This document shows, piece after piece, positions 46,141 through 54,873 of a stretch of DNA of 64,000 nucleotides. Location of the stretch: assembly GCF_020148105.1 (NCBI RefSeq), contig NZ_JAHLZE010000034.1, positions 1 through 64,000 on the forward strand, given 5' to 3'. Numbering within the stretch: the stretch's first letter is position 1; every line of letters starts with the position of its first letter. Source of the stretch: Methanobrevibacter sp. TMH8 (GTDB lineage Archaea > Methanobacteriota > Methanobacteria > Methanobacteriales > Methanobacteriaceae). The notes below the pieces were generated by a model that was not told the origin of the DNA, made no database searches, and saw only the letters and a list, made by a program, of their open reading frames with translations. A program made the position numbers and the translations under genes.

Positions 46141-47028
46141 ATGAATTTTTATGTAACTCCTTATCACTCTAACCTTATCAAAGATAAAGATCGTATATCT
46201 GCTTTTTATGAAGGAATTGTTGATTTTTTTAATGATAATAAAAATGATATAGCTATTAAAGATAGCAAAAATAATGCTTTACATCCAATTAATTTAAAAA
46301 CAGCATTTGATATTGGCTGTGGTTCAGGAATTCTTTCTTATTTTCTTTCAGAGTATTTTGATTCTATAATAGCTATTGACATTGATTCTAAAATTATTGA
46401 TTGTGCAAAAAAATCTTTTAAAGAATTTGGAATTGAAAATGTTACTTTTATTAATGAAGATGCTCTAACTTTTGATTTTAATGAGTCTGCAGATTTAATT
46501 ATATGTGAAATGTTAGATACTGCTTTAATAGATGAAGAAGAAGTTTTAGCAATTAAAAATGTTAAAAAATATCTAAATGATAATGGGAAAATTATTCCTC
46601 AAGGAGTAATCAATATAGCTGAACCTATTTCTATGGAAAGAGATTATATTCATTATGAAGATGAAGAATTTCATGGAAAAAAACCTAAATATAAAGTTTT
46701 AGGGAAAGCTGTTAAATTTTCTGAATTTGACTTTTTAGATGAGATTGAAGAAAAATTCAAAACAATAATTACTTTTAATATTGAAGATCTATATCTAGGG
46801 GATATATGTCTAGATAATATCTGTTTAGATAATATTTTTAATGGTATTAAAATAACTACATTTACAAAGATTAATGAAAATATTATATGTGGTCCAACTC
46901 CTATGTTTAATCCTCCTCTTTTTATTCCAATCAATATTCAAAAAAAAATAAATTGTAAAAAAATTTCAGTTGAATTAGAATATATTATGGGTGGAGGAGT
47001 AGAAACAATAAAGACTAATATAATTTAG
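46141..47028 (+). CDS. Class I SAM-dependent methyltransferase, PRMT-like
   Basis: 295 residues. The SAM-binding motif I is AFDIGCGSGILSYFLSEYF, followed by the acidic IIAIDIDSKIIDCAKK. The post-II segment ICEMLDTALIDEEEV resembles the double-glutamate loop of protein arginine methyltransferases, and a C-terminal beta domain follows. A protein substrate is therefore possible, but L11-type or small-molecule methyltransferases cannot be excluded. GTGG lies 5 bases before ATG 46141. It is followed by 178 bases of repetitive DNA before the hydrogenase protease gene. Confidence 0.8.
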   Translation: MNFYVTPYHSNLIKDKDRISAFYEGIVDFFNDNKNDIAIKDSKNNALHPINLKTAFDIGCGSGILSYFLSEYFDSIIAIDIDSKIIDCAKKSFKEFGIENVTFINEDALTFDFNESADLIICEMLDTALIDEEEVLAIKNVKKYLNDNGKIIPQGVINIAEPISMERDYIHYEDEEFHGKKPKYKVLGKAVKFSEFDFLDEIEEKFKTIITFNIEDLYLGDICLDNICLDNIFNGIKITTFTKINENIICGPTPMFNPPLFIPINIQKKINCKKISVELEYIMGGGVETIKTNII

Positions 47029-47063
47029 ATATTTTTTATTATTCAATGTTAATATAAAGTATT

Positions 47064-47168
47064 ATATTACTTTTAATTATATTATTTTTAGTTATATTAT
47101 CTTTTAGTTATATTTTTTATTTATATTTTTTAATTATATTATTTTTAAATATATTACTTTTAAATATC
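47064..47168. repeat. Degenerate TTATATTATTTTTA repeats
   Basis: Seven or more units of about 15-18 bases (TTATATTATTTTTAG, TTATATTATCTTTTAG, TTATATTTTTTA and similar) fill the gap between the methyltransferase and the hydrogenase protease gene. They end 26 bases before the GTGTAATA ribosome binding site at 47199-47206. Confidence 0.7.
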
Positions 47169-47206
47169 ATGAAATCTATATTAAATAGTGTTAAATTAGT
47201 GTAATA

Positions 47207-47719
47207 ATTGATTTTAATACTGGTGATATTATTTCATTAGAATCTGAATTTGATGATTTTATAAAAGATTATGAAAAGTTAATTATATTAGGAATTGGAA
47301 ATGAGCTTCGTGGTGATGATGCTTTAGGTCCTTTTATAATTAATAGTCTTGATTCTGATCAAAATAATAATTTAAATAATGAAAAAGTAACTCTTATTAA
47401 TGGTGGTTCTGCACCTGAAAATTTCACAGGTTTGATTAAAAGAGAAAATCCTAGTCATATTTTGATAATTGATGCGGCTTTAATGGGTAGTAATCCTGGA
47501 ACTATTAAATTTGTAAATAAAGAAAATATAGCTAATATTAATACTTCAACACATTCCATGTCTTTATCGTTTTTAATTAAATATTTAGAAAATGATATGG
47601 ATTTTAAGTTTTTGTTTATTGGTATTGAACCTTTAACTATGGATTTAGGGGATGACTTATCAAAAGAAGTTTTAAAAAGTTTAGAATCTGTTAAAGACAT
47701 GATTATTTCTGTATTATAA
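47207..47719 (+). CDS. hycI: Hydrogenase maturation protease (HycI/HyaD type), probable ATT start
   Basis: Clips the C-terminus of a [NiFe]-hydrogenase large subunit after nickel insertion. Conserved parts: KLIILGIGNELRGDDALGP (metal Asp after the GxGN motif), LIIDAALMGSNPG (second Asp) and the His in STHSMSLSFLIKYL. No ATG, GTG or TTG is in frame upstream of TTG 47432, which would lose the first catalytic Asp and half the fold. The frame is open from 47195. GTGTAATA at 47199-47206 directly precedes ATT 47207, the same sequence that precedes ATG 61602 of the geranylgeranyl reductase gene, so ATT 47207 is taken as the start (170 residues). ATT 47195 is less likely. The next gene begins 14 bases after the stop. 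Confidence 0.82.
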   Translation: MDFNTGDIISLESEFDDFIKDYEKLIILGIGNELRGDDALGPFIINSLDSDQNNNLNNEKVTLINGGSAPENFTGLIKRENPSHILIIDAALMGSNPGTIKFVNKENIANINTSTHSMSLSFLIKYLENDMDFKFLFIGIEPLTMDLGDDLSKEVLKSLESVKDMIISVL

Positions 47720-47733
47720 TGTTTTGTGATATT

Positions 47734-48918
47734 ATGAAAATTTTATTTATTGGAGCTAGATTATTTGATGATGTGGACTTTTATTTAAAAGAAAATAATA
47801 TTGAAAGTGTATTAACTGAATCTAATCCTAATTCTCCTAATTTAGACTGTGCAGATTTTAAATTTATTGTTCCAAGAGGAATGGATGCACCTTTAAAAAT
47901 AGCTAAAGAAAAATCTGTTAAAGGGATTATTCCTCTTATTGGTATTGATGATCCTTTGATGGATGTAGCTATAGCTAAACAAAAAGTTGAAAAGGACTTA
48001 AACATTCCTTTTATAGCTTCTAATACTTTTTCAATTTCTATTACTTCTGATAAAATAAAGACCAAAGAATTTTTCAATGAATTTTGTATTGATACAGCTA
48101 AATTTCAAGTAATCTCTTCTGAGCCTGATAAACTTATTAATATTGATAATTCTAATATTTCTAATATTTCTTCTTTTGATAATATTGATTTTGAATATCC
48201 TGTTGTTTTAAAACAAAGAAGTGGTCAAGGTGGTAGAGATATATTTATAGCTGAAAATTCTAGTGAAGCTAATGATTATATGAATTATCATGATGAAGTC
48301 CTTTGTGAAGAATTTATTGAAGGTAGTGAGATTTCTATTGAAGTTTTAGGGTTTAAAGGAGAATATTTACCTCTTGTTCCTGTTTATAAAGGTGAAACAA
48401 CTTTTGAAGGGATTCATCCTTTAAATAAAGTTAGATCTGCTCCAGCTGAAATTGAAGGGTTAAATAATGAAATGGTTAGAAATATAGCTTATAATATAGC
48501 TAAATCTTTAAAATCAGAAGGAACTATTGATATTGATTTTATATTTTCAAAAAAAGATAAAAAATTATATGCATTAGAAGTTAATTCACGTCCTAGTGGA
48601 ACACGATATTTAACTGCAGCTGCTTCTGGAATTCATCCATTAACAAAATTAATTGATATGGTACAGGGTAACTTTGATATTAAAACTGTTGAAAATGAAA
48701 TAAAAGATTATTTTGCATTAGAAATACCTATAATGAATTATTCAGGTCCTAAAAAAGAAGATCCTCAAAAAAAGTTTACTAAGAATTCTTGGGTGGTTCA
48801 TGGTCCTAAAAATTATGAACGTATTACAATTAGTGGTGAATCTAAAGAAAAAACATTAGAATTAGCTAGATATCTTCTTGGAAATAAGTTGGATGATTTT
48901 AATTTAGATAAATCATAA
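47734..48918 (+). CDS. ATP-grasp ligase (carbamoyl-phosphate-synthase-like), probable pseudomurein gene
   Basis: 394 residues from ATG 47734, with GTGAT 3 bases upstream; an earlier in-frame ATG (47719) overlaps the hycI stop. Layout: a Rossmann-like preATP-grasp domain (MKILFIGARLFDDVDFYLKE), then ATP-grasp signatures YPVVLKQRSGQGGRDIFIA, CEEFIEGSEISIEVLG and the metal-binding LYALEVNSRPSGTRYL. It resembles CarB halves and other carboxylate-amine ligases. Pseudomurein gene clusters of Methanobacteriales contain a CarB-like ATP-grasp gene near MraY- and Mur-like genes (recalled from the literature, not checked), and this neighbourhood fits. The amino acid it would add is not determined. Confidence 0.87.
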   Translation: MKILFIGARLFDDVDFYLKENNIESVLTESNPNSPNLDCADFKFIVPRGMDAPLKIAKEKSVKGIIPLIGIDDPLMDVAIAKQKVEKDLNIPFIASNTFSISITSDKIKTKEFFNEFCIDTAKFQVISSEPDKLINIDNSNISNISSFDNIDFEYPVVLKQRSGQGGRDIFIAENSSEANDYMNYHDEVLCEEFIEGSEISIEVLGFKGEYLPLVPVYKGETTFEGIHPLNKVRSAPAEIEGLNNEMVRNIAYNIAKSLKSEGTIDIDFIFSKKDKKLYALEVNSRPSGTRYLTAAASGIHPLTKLIDMVQGNFDIKTVENEIKDYFALEIPIMNYSGPKKEDPQKKFTKNSWVVHGPKNYERITISGESKEKTLELARYLLGNKLDDFNLDKS

Positions 48919-49240
48919 GTATTTTTAATTAAATTTATTTTTATTCTTAATTATTATTTTATTTATTTACTTTATCAATTGATTTTATTTATTAATTATT
49001 TATTTTATTAATTGATTTTATTTTTATTATCTATTTATTATTCATTTTTATTCATTTTTATTTATTTTTTATTTATTTTTTATTATTTTATCTAATCCTT
49101 TTTATTAAATCCTTTTTTATTAAAATATTTAATAATTATATTAAATATAATAGCTAAGTTTAAATATATTCATGATAAAAGTATTAATAATTATTAATTA
49201 TAAGTTTTAACATTTTCTAATAATATTAACAAGTGATAAA
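48919..49240. other. T-rich low-complexity gap
   Basis: 322 bases of TTATTTTATTAATTGATTTTA-like and TTCATTTTTA-like repeats after the ATP-grasp gene. Such T-tracts are consistent with termination. No gene or structured RNA was seen. Confidence 0.55.
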
Positions 49241-50347
49241 ATGAACTATATTGATCTATTGGTACTATTTATAATAACTTTTATTTCTTCTATAGCTTTC
49301 ACATACTATATAAGAAAGATATTAATCGGAGCAGATATTTCAGATAACCCTATTGTTTCAGAACATAGACATAAAGCAGGTACTCCTACAATGGGAGGAA
49401 TAGCTTTCTTATTTTCTGTTTTGTTTATTGTATCAATTTATTTTAAAAATCAATATATTCTTATTACTTCTCTAATCATGCTTACAGCTGGAATTGCTGG
49501 ACTTCTTGATGATTTAATCGGATTTAAAGTCAAAGAATATCAGAAATTAATAAAAAATATAACTGATGGTCCTTTAACTATTGGTCAACTCACACTTGCT
49601 CCTAATGAAGAAGCTAGAGCAGCTACTCCTGAAGCAAAATCTGTTGTTGATAATCTTTTATCTGAAAAAAAGCTAGAACTTTTAGCTGAACTTCCAATTA
49701 AAAATGAAATGGGTGAGATGGAAAAGATTATTGGTCAACTAGTTATTGGAATATTTCTTATAGTTACTGGAACCATTACTACATTGGGTGGTTTTTCACT
49801 TGGGCCTTTTATAACATTAGGAGGAGTAGCTATAGGAATTTTAGCCATTCCTGTAATTATAATTGCTATTATTGGAGCTATCAATGCTATTAATCTAATT
49901 GATGGAATGGATGGTTTAGCTAGTGGAATTATAGCAATTGCATCTATTGCATGTGGTATTTTTGGATTCATTAATAATGATTATGGAGTTGTTTCTGTTT
50001 TCATAGTATTAGCTGCAATAAGTCTTGGATTTTTGGTATTTAATCGATATCCTGCTTCTATTTTTATGGGAGACACAGGATCTTTTGCTTTAGGTGCAGG
50101 ATTTGCAACAGCAGTACTTGTAACTAACATTCCTTATTTTGGAGTTTTATCATTAGCTGTCCCTATTGGATCAGTTATCGTTAGTTTGATTCATAGAGCA
50201 AAAATAATAAGACTTCCAGTAGAACCATTACATCATACACTTCATTATCGTGGAATCTCTGAAAAAAAGATTGTTTTTATCTATTGGATTTTAACAGCTG
50301 TTATTTGTCTAATTGGTTTGTTAGCTGAATATTATATCTTTTTATAA
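49241..50347 (+). CDS. MraY/WecA-family phospho-sugar transferase, probable pseudomurein lipid-carrier enzyme
   Basis: 368 residues with about ten membrane helices. It transfers a phospho-sugar(-peptide) from a UDP precursor to a polyprenyl phosphate. Family motifs: HKAGTPTMGGIAFLF, the Asp pair in GLLDDLIGFK, the catalytic NAINLIDGMDGLASG, FMGDTGSFALG, and the loop HHTLHYRG in place of the bacterial PLHHHFE type. A hydrophilic loop at about 103-165 is longer than in bacterial MraY. GTGATAA precedes ATG 49241. Flanked by ATP-grasp and Mur ligase genes, it is most likely the pseudomurein counterpart of MraY; a WecA-like role in glycan synthesis is the alternative. Confidence 0.88.
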   Translation: MNYIDLLVLFIITFISSIAFTYYIRKILIGADISDNPIVSEHRHKAGTPTMGGIAFLFSVLFIVSIYFKNQYILITSLIMLTAGIAGLLDDLIGFKVKEYQKLIKNITDGPLTIGQLTLAPNEEARAATPEAKSVVDNLLSEKKLELLAELPIKNEMGEMEKIIGQLVIGIFLIVTGTITTLGGFSLGPFITLGGVAIGILAIPVIIIAIIGAINAINLIDGMDGLASGIIAIASIACGIFGFINNDYGVVSVFIVLAAISLGFLVFNRYPASIFMGDTGSFALGAGFATAVLVTNIPYFGVLSLAVPIGSVIVSLIHRAKIIRLPVEPLHHTLHYRGISEKKIVFIYWILTAVICLIGLLAEYYIFL

Positions 50348-50802
50348 TAGCTTTTTATAGGTAAATTAAAATTTTATAATATTATAATTATATAATGTTA
50401 TATAATGGGGTATATAATATTGTTATAAATATTATAGTTATATTATATTATTTCTTATTGAATTATATTTTATTTCTTTTTGATTTATTATTATAATTTT
50501 TTAATTATTTTATAAGAATAATTTTATAAGAATAAAAAAGATAAGTTTATATAATTGATTGTGTTTATATTATTGTTTAAGAGGTTTATTGATTTAATAA
50601 TCTTATTAATGTTTATAAAATTTAGAAAAAGTATAAAAATTTATTAAATATTAATTATATATTATATGATAATATATTACTTGATTAAAATAAGAATTAT
50701 ATTGTTCTTAGTAGAAAATATACAAAATGAAAATTTATTATTAAAACATTTATTTATTAAAAATTTTATAAATAATCATTTCTATTTCGAGGTAAATTTT
50801 AG
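50348..50802. other. AT-rich gap before the Mur ligase gene
   Basis: 455 bases. It starts with TATAATATTATAATTATATAATG-like degenerate repeats. A TATA-like AAGTTTATATAA near 50541-50552 is preceded by purines, but lies 250 bases from the next start, so its role is unclear. Nothing else was seen. Confidence 0.5.
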
Positions 50803-52344
50803 ATGATAGATACTAATATTACTATTGATTCTTTAGCTGAAGCTATTTCAGGAAAAATTATTGGAGCTCAGAATTTCAGGTCTCCTAATGGGTTTACTGG
50901 AATATTTAATATATTGAAGGATTCTACTGAAGGAGACATAGTAATTAGGCATTGGATTGATGAAAAAGGCATTAAGATTGCTTCTACAAAAAATGTAGCT
51001 TGTATAATCACAGAAGACCCACGTGGTAATTCTGTTGATATGGCTATTGATTTAAAAATCCCTTTGATTGTAGTTGAAAAGATTGAAGAAGCTAATGCTG
51101 TTGCATTAAATTGGACTATAAAAAGTTTTGCTCCAAATTCTAAACGTGTTGTTATTAGTGGTACAAATGGTAAATCAACAACTTCTCATATGGTTTATCA
51201 TATTTTAAAATCTACTGGAGCTAATACATTAACAAATACTGATTCAAAATCTGAATTCAATACTTTAATCGATCCTATGGTCCCTAAATTAATCTCAGAA
51301 CATGTTGTTTCTAATGGAAAAGAATTAGAATATCTTGTAATCGAAGCATCAGAAGTTCAAGGTTGGTTAGGTAAATTAATGCATGATCATGCTTTTTTAA
51401 TGACAAAATCTGTAGATCCTGATATTGCTGTTGTAACCAATGTAGCTATTGATCATATTGGTTTAGTTAGTTCTATTGAAGAAGTTTTTAATGAAACTTC
51501 AGGAGTAGCTAAAGCTATAAGAAAAGGGGTCCTTGTTTTAAACAATGATGATAAAAAAGTAGTTTTTATGGCTAATTTTGCAGATGATGATGTAAAAACT
51601 TTTTATTTTTCAATGAATGATTGTATTGATGCTAAAAAATCAAATGATAATATTGATCAGTATAATTGTTTATATTATGATAGAAAAGAGGAATCTATTA
51701 TTTATGATTCTAAATCTATCTTAACTATTGATGAGTTACCTTTTAATAGTGACCATTTTATTCAAAATACTTTAGCTGCAATTTCCGTATGTTTATCTTT
51801 GAAAATTGAAATTTCAGATATTATAACTGGTGTGAAGTCTTATAAATCTTTAAAAAGGAGATTTAGGAAAATTAATCAATCTCCACTCATTATAGATGAT
51901 TTTGCACATAACCCTGAAGGAATTAAAGCAACAATCAATGCAGTGACTAAATTGTCCAAAGGGGATCTTAAAATACTTTGTGCAATTAGAGGATCTAGAG
52001 GTAAAGAATTAAATAAAATTAATGCTGAAGCTCTTGGAAATGTTTTAAGTTCGATTAACAATGACAATAAAGAAAATTTATCTAATAAAATTGAATTAAT
52101 TTTAACTAGTAGTGCAGATGTTGTTGATGAAGCAAATTTTGTTGAAGAATTTGAAGAAAATATATTTTTTGACGTTTTAAATGGAAAAAATATTAAATAT
52201 ACTCATTATAAAAATCTCTATGATTCATTAGAGATTGTTTATAATTCTTCTAATGTCAATGACCTTATTCTATTAATTGGTGCTCAAGGGATGGATCCTG
52301 CTGAAGAACTTTTGAAATCCATTGCTGATGAAGATACTTTTTAG
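50803..52344 (+). CDS. Mur ligase family protein (probable pseudomurein peptide ligase)
   Basis: 513 residues. An N-terminal domain (1-105) is followed by the ATP-binding P-loop VVISGTNGKSTTSHMVYHIL (about 123-142), the central motifs YLVIEASEVQGWLGKL and VVTNVAIDHIGLV, and the C-terminal ligase domain with IIDDFAHNPEGIKATI. This is the MurC/D/E/F fold, ATP-dependent addition of an amino acid to a growing peptide. In an organism without murein the likely job is building the pseudomurein peptide. GAGGT lies 14 bases before ATG 50803. The genes for MraY-like and ATP-grasp enzymes lie just upstream. The exact residue added is not predictable. Confidence 0.9.
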   Translation: MIDTNITIDSLAEAISGKIIGAQNFRSPNGFTGIFNILKDSTEGDIVIRHWIDEKGIKIASTKNVACIITEDPRGNSVDMAIDLKIPLIVVEKIEEANAVALNWTIKSFAPNSKRVVISGTNGKSTTSHMVYHILKSTGANTLTNTDSKSEFNTLIDPMVPKLISEHVVSNGKELEYLVIEASEVQGWLGKLMHDHAFLMTKSVDPDIAVVTNVAIDHIGLVSSIEEVFNETSGVAKAIRKGVLVLNNDDKKVVFMANFADDDVKTFYFSMNDCIDAKKSNDNIDQYNCLYYDRKEESIIYDSKSILTIDELPFNSDHFIQNTLAAISVCLSLKIEISDIITGVKSYKSLKRRFRKINQSPLIIDDFAHNPEGIKATINAVTKLSKGDLKILCAIRGSRGKELNKINAEALGNVLSSINNDNKENLSNKIELILTSSADVVDEANFVEEFEENIFFDVLNGKNIKYTHYKNLYDSLEIVYNSSNVNDLILLIGAQGMDPAEELLKSIADEDTF

Positions 52345-52651
52345 TGTGATGATATTATTTATGATATTATTTAAGTTATTTTTGTAATAATTTTTTGTTT
52401 TTTCTTTATATTCTGATTTATTTTCTTTCTTTTTTGGATTGAATTTTTAGATTGTTGTTATTTTTTTATTAAAAAATTGTTATAAATTATTAACCTTTTA
52501 CATATAATTCCTAGTAATAAAATGGATAACTATTAATATTAGTTTAAGGTAATATAAATCTGTATAATGTAAATTTATATTAATTATATAATATGACTAA
52601 TACCTTATATAATACACTGAATTTGTATATTTTAGAAAAAGAGTGAATTAA
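52345..52651. other. AT-rich gap after the Mur ligase gene
   Basis: 307 bases. GTGATGA at 52346-52352, immediately after the stop, resembles a C box but no properly spaced D box follows. T-runs at about 52380-52440 suggest termination. A TATA-like TTATATAATATGA lies near 52581. Confidence 0.45.
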
Positions 52652-53101
52652 ATGTTTATTAAAATAAGAAGAGACACACTGATAATTCTTTTATTGGCGT
52701 TTATATTAATCTTATCTGGAAGATTACTGACATATATTGCCTTTGCTTCTTCTACACAAGTGGAAGATGGGGTTCCTATTTCAGGAATAATTATAAAAGG
52801 TAATGATATTGTTCCTATTGACAGTATAAGGGTTAACATAGCTAATTCAGGATTACGTTCAGGTAGTTATATTAAGGGAGATATGTTAATAACTTCTAAG
52901 CGTGAATTACCTTTAAATGAGGCGATTAAAAATGCGCAAGAATTTGCAACATACACGACAATACCTGGAACTACGGTTCAACCTATTGCCGCAGCTGATG
53001 TGAAAGTTGATAAAAGTACAGGAATTGTAACAGTAACTGTAATCGAAGACTTTTCAACTGTGGATTTGAGTAATAAGACGTCTAAAACTCCACCATCGTA
53101 G
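52652..53101 (+). CDS. Single-pass membrane protein with a POTRA-like extracytoplasmic domain
   Basis: 149 residues: a short basic N-terminus (MFIKIRRD), one membrane helix (TLIILLLAFILILSGRLLTYIAF) and an outside domain of about 115 residues. The outside part, ISGIIIKGNDIVPIDSIRVNIANSGLRSGSY...VTVTVIEDF, has the order of a POTRA domain: a first strand ending in GN, a helix beginning VP..I, an SGLRSGS turn, and a last strand ending in V.VIED. The topology of a short cytoplasmic tail, one helix and POTRA is that of FtsQ/DivIB, whose gene lies in bacterial mur clusters. The POTRA call is by eye and unproven. GAGTGA precedes ATG 52652. Confidence 0.6.
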   Translation: MFIKIRRDTLIILLLAFILILSGRLLTYIAFASSTQVEDGVPISGIIIKGNDIVPIDSIRVNIANSGLRSGSYIKGDMLITSKRELPLNEAIKNAQEFATYTTIPGTTVQPIAAADVKVDKSTGIVTVTVIEDFSTVDLSNKTSKTPPS

Positions 53102-53117
53102 CTTATATAATATTTAT

Positions 53118-53285
53118 ATCTATAATGAGATATAATCTATAGTATGTTATGATGATTGTATCTATAATGAGATATAAAATCTATACTGTGTTATGATGAT
53201 TCTATCTATAATAAGGTATAATCTTATAATTTATGAGGATTATATCTATACTTTAGTATGATATTATAATGGTTATGAAAAATTA
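53118..53285. repeat. Four degenerate tandem repeats of about 42 bases
   Basis: Units beginning ATCTATAATGAGATATAA start at about 53118, 53160, 53204 and 53244, with periods of 42, 44 and 40. The first two also share GTTATGATGATT; later units decay. They fill half of the 339-base gap between the two anchored extracytoplasmic proteins. No D-box-like CTGA accompanies the ATGATGA motifs. Confidence 0.75.
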
Positions 53286-53440
53286 TACTTATGTGGAGTA
53301 TGACATTTGTAATCTGTGATTTGTTATAAAATTATTTATATAAAAATAATGATAACAAATATGTTGAAGTATTTATTAGTATTCTTATATTATACAATAA
53401 AATTTAAATTAATAATTAAAGTTATAAACTAACTAAATGA

Positions 53441-54709
53441 ATGGATGATATATTGAGAAAAATTTTAATCCCATTGATTATAATTATGATTCTTTTTGGA
53501 TTAATAGCTACTATTTCAGCTACAATGAATGTAATAGTAATTACAGATCCAACTGGACAGGATCCAAATGGTGCTGCTGGAGGCAGTATGTCATTTGCAA
53601 AAAATATGTTCCAGTCCACATTTCTAATGTCTAAAGAAAATCAATTTGTTGTTCTTTCTGGTGGAGAAGGAGATGCCAGTAATAGATTAAAAGCAATTGT
53701 TTCTTCGATTAGTAAATTAGAAAATGGGGCAGATGCAGCAGTTGGTGCTGCAACTGCTAGTAGCTATAGTGGGATTAGATTAATGGTTGGTGGGCCTTCT
53801 ATTGGTGCCGCTGTTGGTGGTTCTTTTGATGCTTATTTAATAACTGTGGATAGTGATAATACTATTAAAATTACTCCATATTCTAGTGGTTTGGCAGTAT
53901 TGCCTCCTGGAGAGAAAGGAGCTATTATTCACTTAAGAAATACTCATGGAAATCCCCAATATGGTACGGCAACTGCGGTTAGAAGACAAACTGCCTTGAA
54001 TATCGGTAGAATGATTCGTGATGGTTACCCTGCAACAGCTATTGTTGGTCAAGTTTTCAAAGAAGTTTCTAATGATGCTGGAGAAAAATACGGTGGTGGG
54101 GCTGTTAATTTAGTTTCAGGAATATCCACTGGAGATATGTTCACTCCAGATCAAATTAACACTACTGGTTATCCAATGGATGAACCTTATGTTAAAGTTT
54201 GCCCAAATGATGGATGGTCTATAGGTTATCCTGCTGCAGAAAATTATGAAACTTGTCCAATTGATGGAACTCCATTAAAAGAGATTTATGCATATGATGC
54301 TCTAACTGATGCAATAACAGTTACACAAAATTCAGTAAGTGTTTCTGTTTATGGAAGTGATGCTCCTGGTTTGTCTCAAACTACTAATGAAGTTGTTCAA
54401 GCTTCTGTTGCTAAATATGGCTATGATGCTAATGCTATTTCTGGTTCAATAAATAAAGGTATCAAAAATGGCCTTTTGGTTGGTGTAAATTATGTTGAAC
54501 CTAATGACATTAATGTAAAACAAGGATCAAAAGCTGTTGGCGTTTATTATACTCAGTTACCTAATGGAAGGACGGCCCCTCCATGGAATTTACCAATAAA
54601 TTCCTTTGTGTTAGATCTATTAGGAAGTATTCAAACAGCTATTGGCATAATCTTAATACTTTTAGTTATATTTAGAAGTAGATTGTTACAATCTTTCCAG
54701 AAAAGATAA
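53441..54709 (+). CDS. Doubly anchored extracytoplasmic methanogen protein, unknown function
   Basis: 422 residues. A membrane helix near 7-28 (ILIPLIIIMILFGLIATI) and another near 393-413 (SIQTAIGIILILLVIF, then RSRLLQSFQKR) bracket a large outside domain rich in Gly and Ala (VVLSGGEGDASNRLKAIV, AAVGAATASSYSGIRLMVGGPSIGAAVGGSFDAYLITV). Two CPxDG knuckles (VCPNDGW and TCPIDGTPL) near 255-280 could bind one metal. The basic C-terminal tail predicts both ends inside. I do not recognise a named family. The start is ATG 53441, or TTG 53453 after GGATGAT. Location suggests a wall or envelope role. Confidence 0.7.
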   Translation: MDDILRKILIPLIIIMILFGLIATISATMNVIVITDPTGQDPNGAAGGSMSFAKNMFQSTFLMSKENQFVVLSGGEGDASNRLKAIVSSISKLENGADAAVGAATASSYSGIRLMVGGPSIGAAVGGSFDAYLITVDSDNTIKITPYSSGLAVLPPGEKGAIIHLRNTHGNPQYGTATAVRRQTALNIGRMIRDGYPATAIVGQVFKEVSNDAGEKYGGGAVNLVSGISTGDMFTPDQINTTGYPMDEPYVKVCPNDGWSIGYPAAENYETCPIDGTPLKEIYAYDALTDAITVTQNSVSVSVYGSDAPGLSQTTNEVVQASVAKYGYDANAISGSINKGIKNGLLVGVNYVEPNDINVKQGSKAVGVYYTQLPNGRTAPPWNLPINSFVLDLLGSIQTAIGIILILLVIFRSRLLQSFQKR

Positions 54710-54873
54710 GGATGTATACTTTCTATACATTACTGATTTTTAGGATATGTTTAATATTATAGTTTAGTTTATGATTAATTACTAATAATTATACATTTAA
54801 CACAAATCAATAATTTTAATGAATACAATTCAATAAATTATGGTATAAAATTTAATTATATATTGTGATACAT

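Noticed and set aside
52346-52420. Second C/D box sRNA after the Mur ligase gene
   Set aside because: GTGATGA is present, but the nearest CTGA is over 60 bases away and there is no C', D' or terminal stem.
53118-53285. C/D sRNA from the ATGATGA motifs in the repeats
   Set aside because: No CTGA D boxes at guide distance and no closing stem; the motifs come from the repeat unit.
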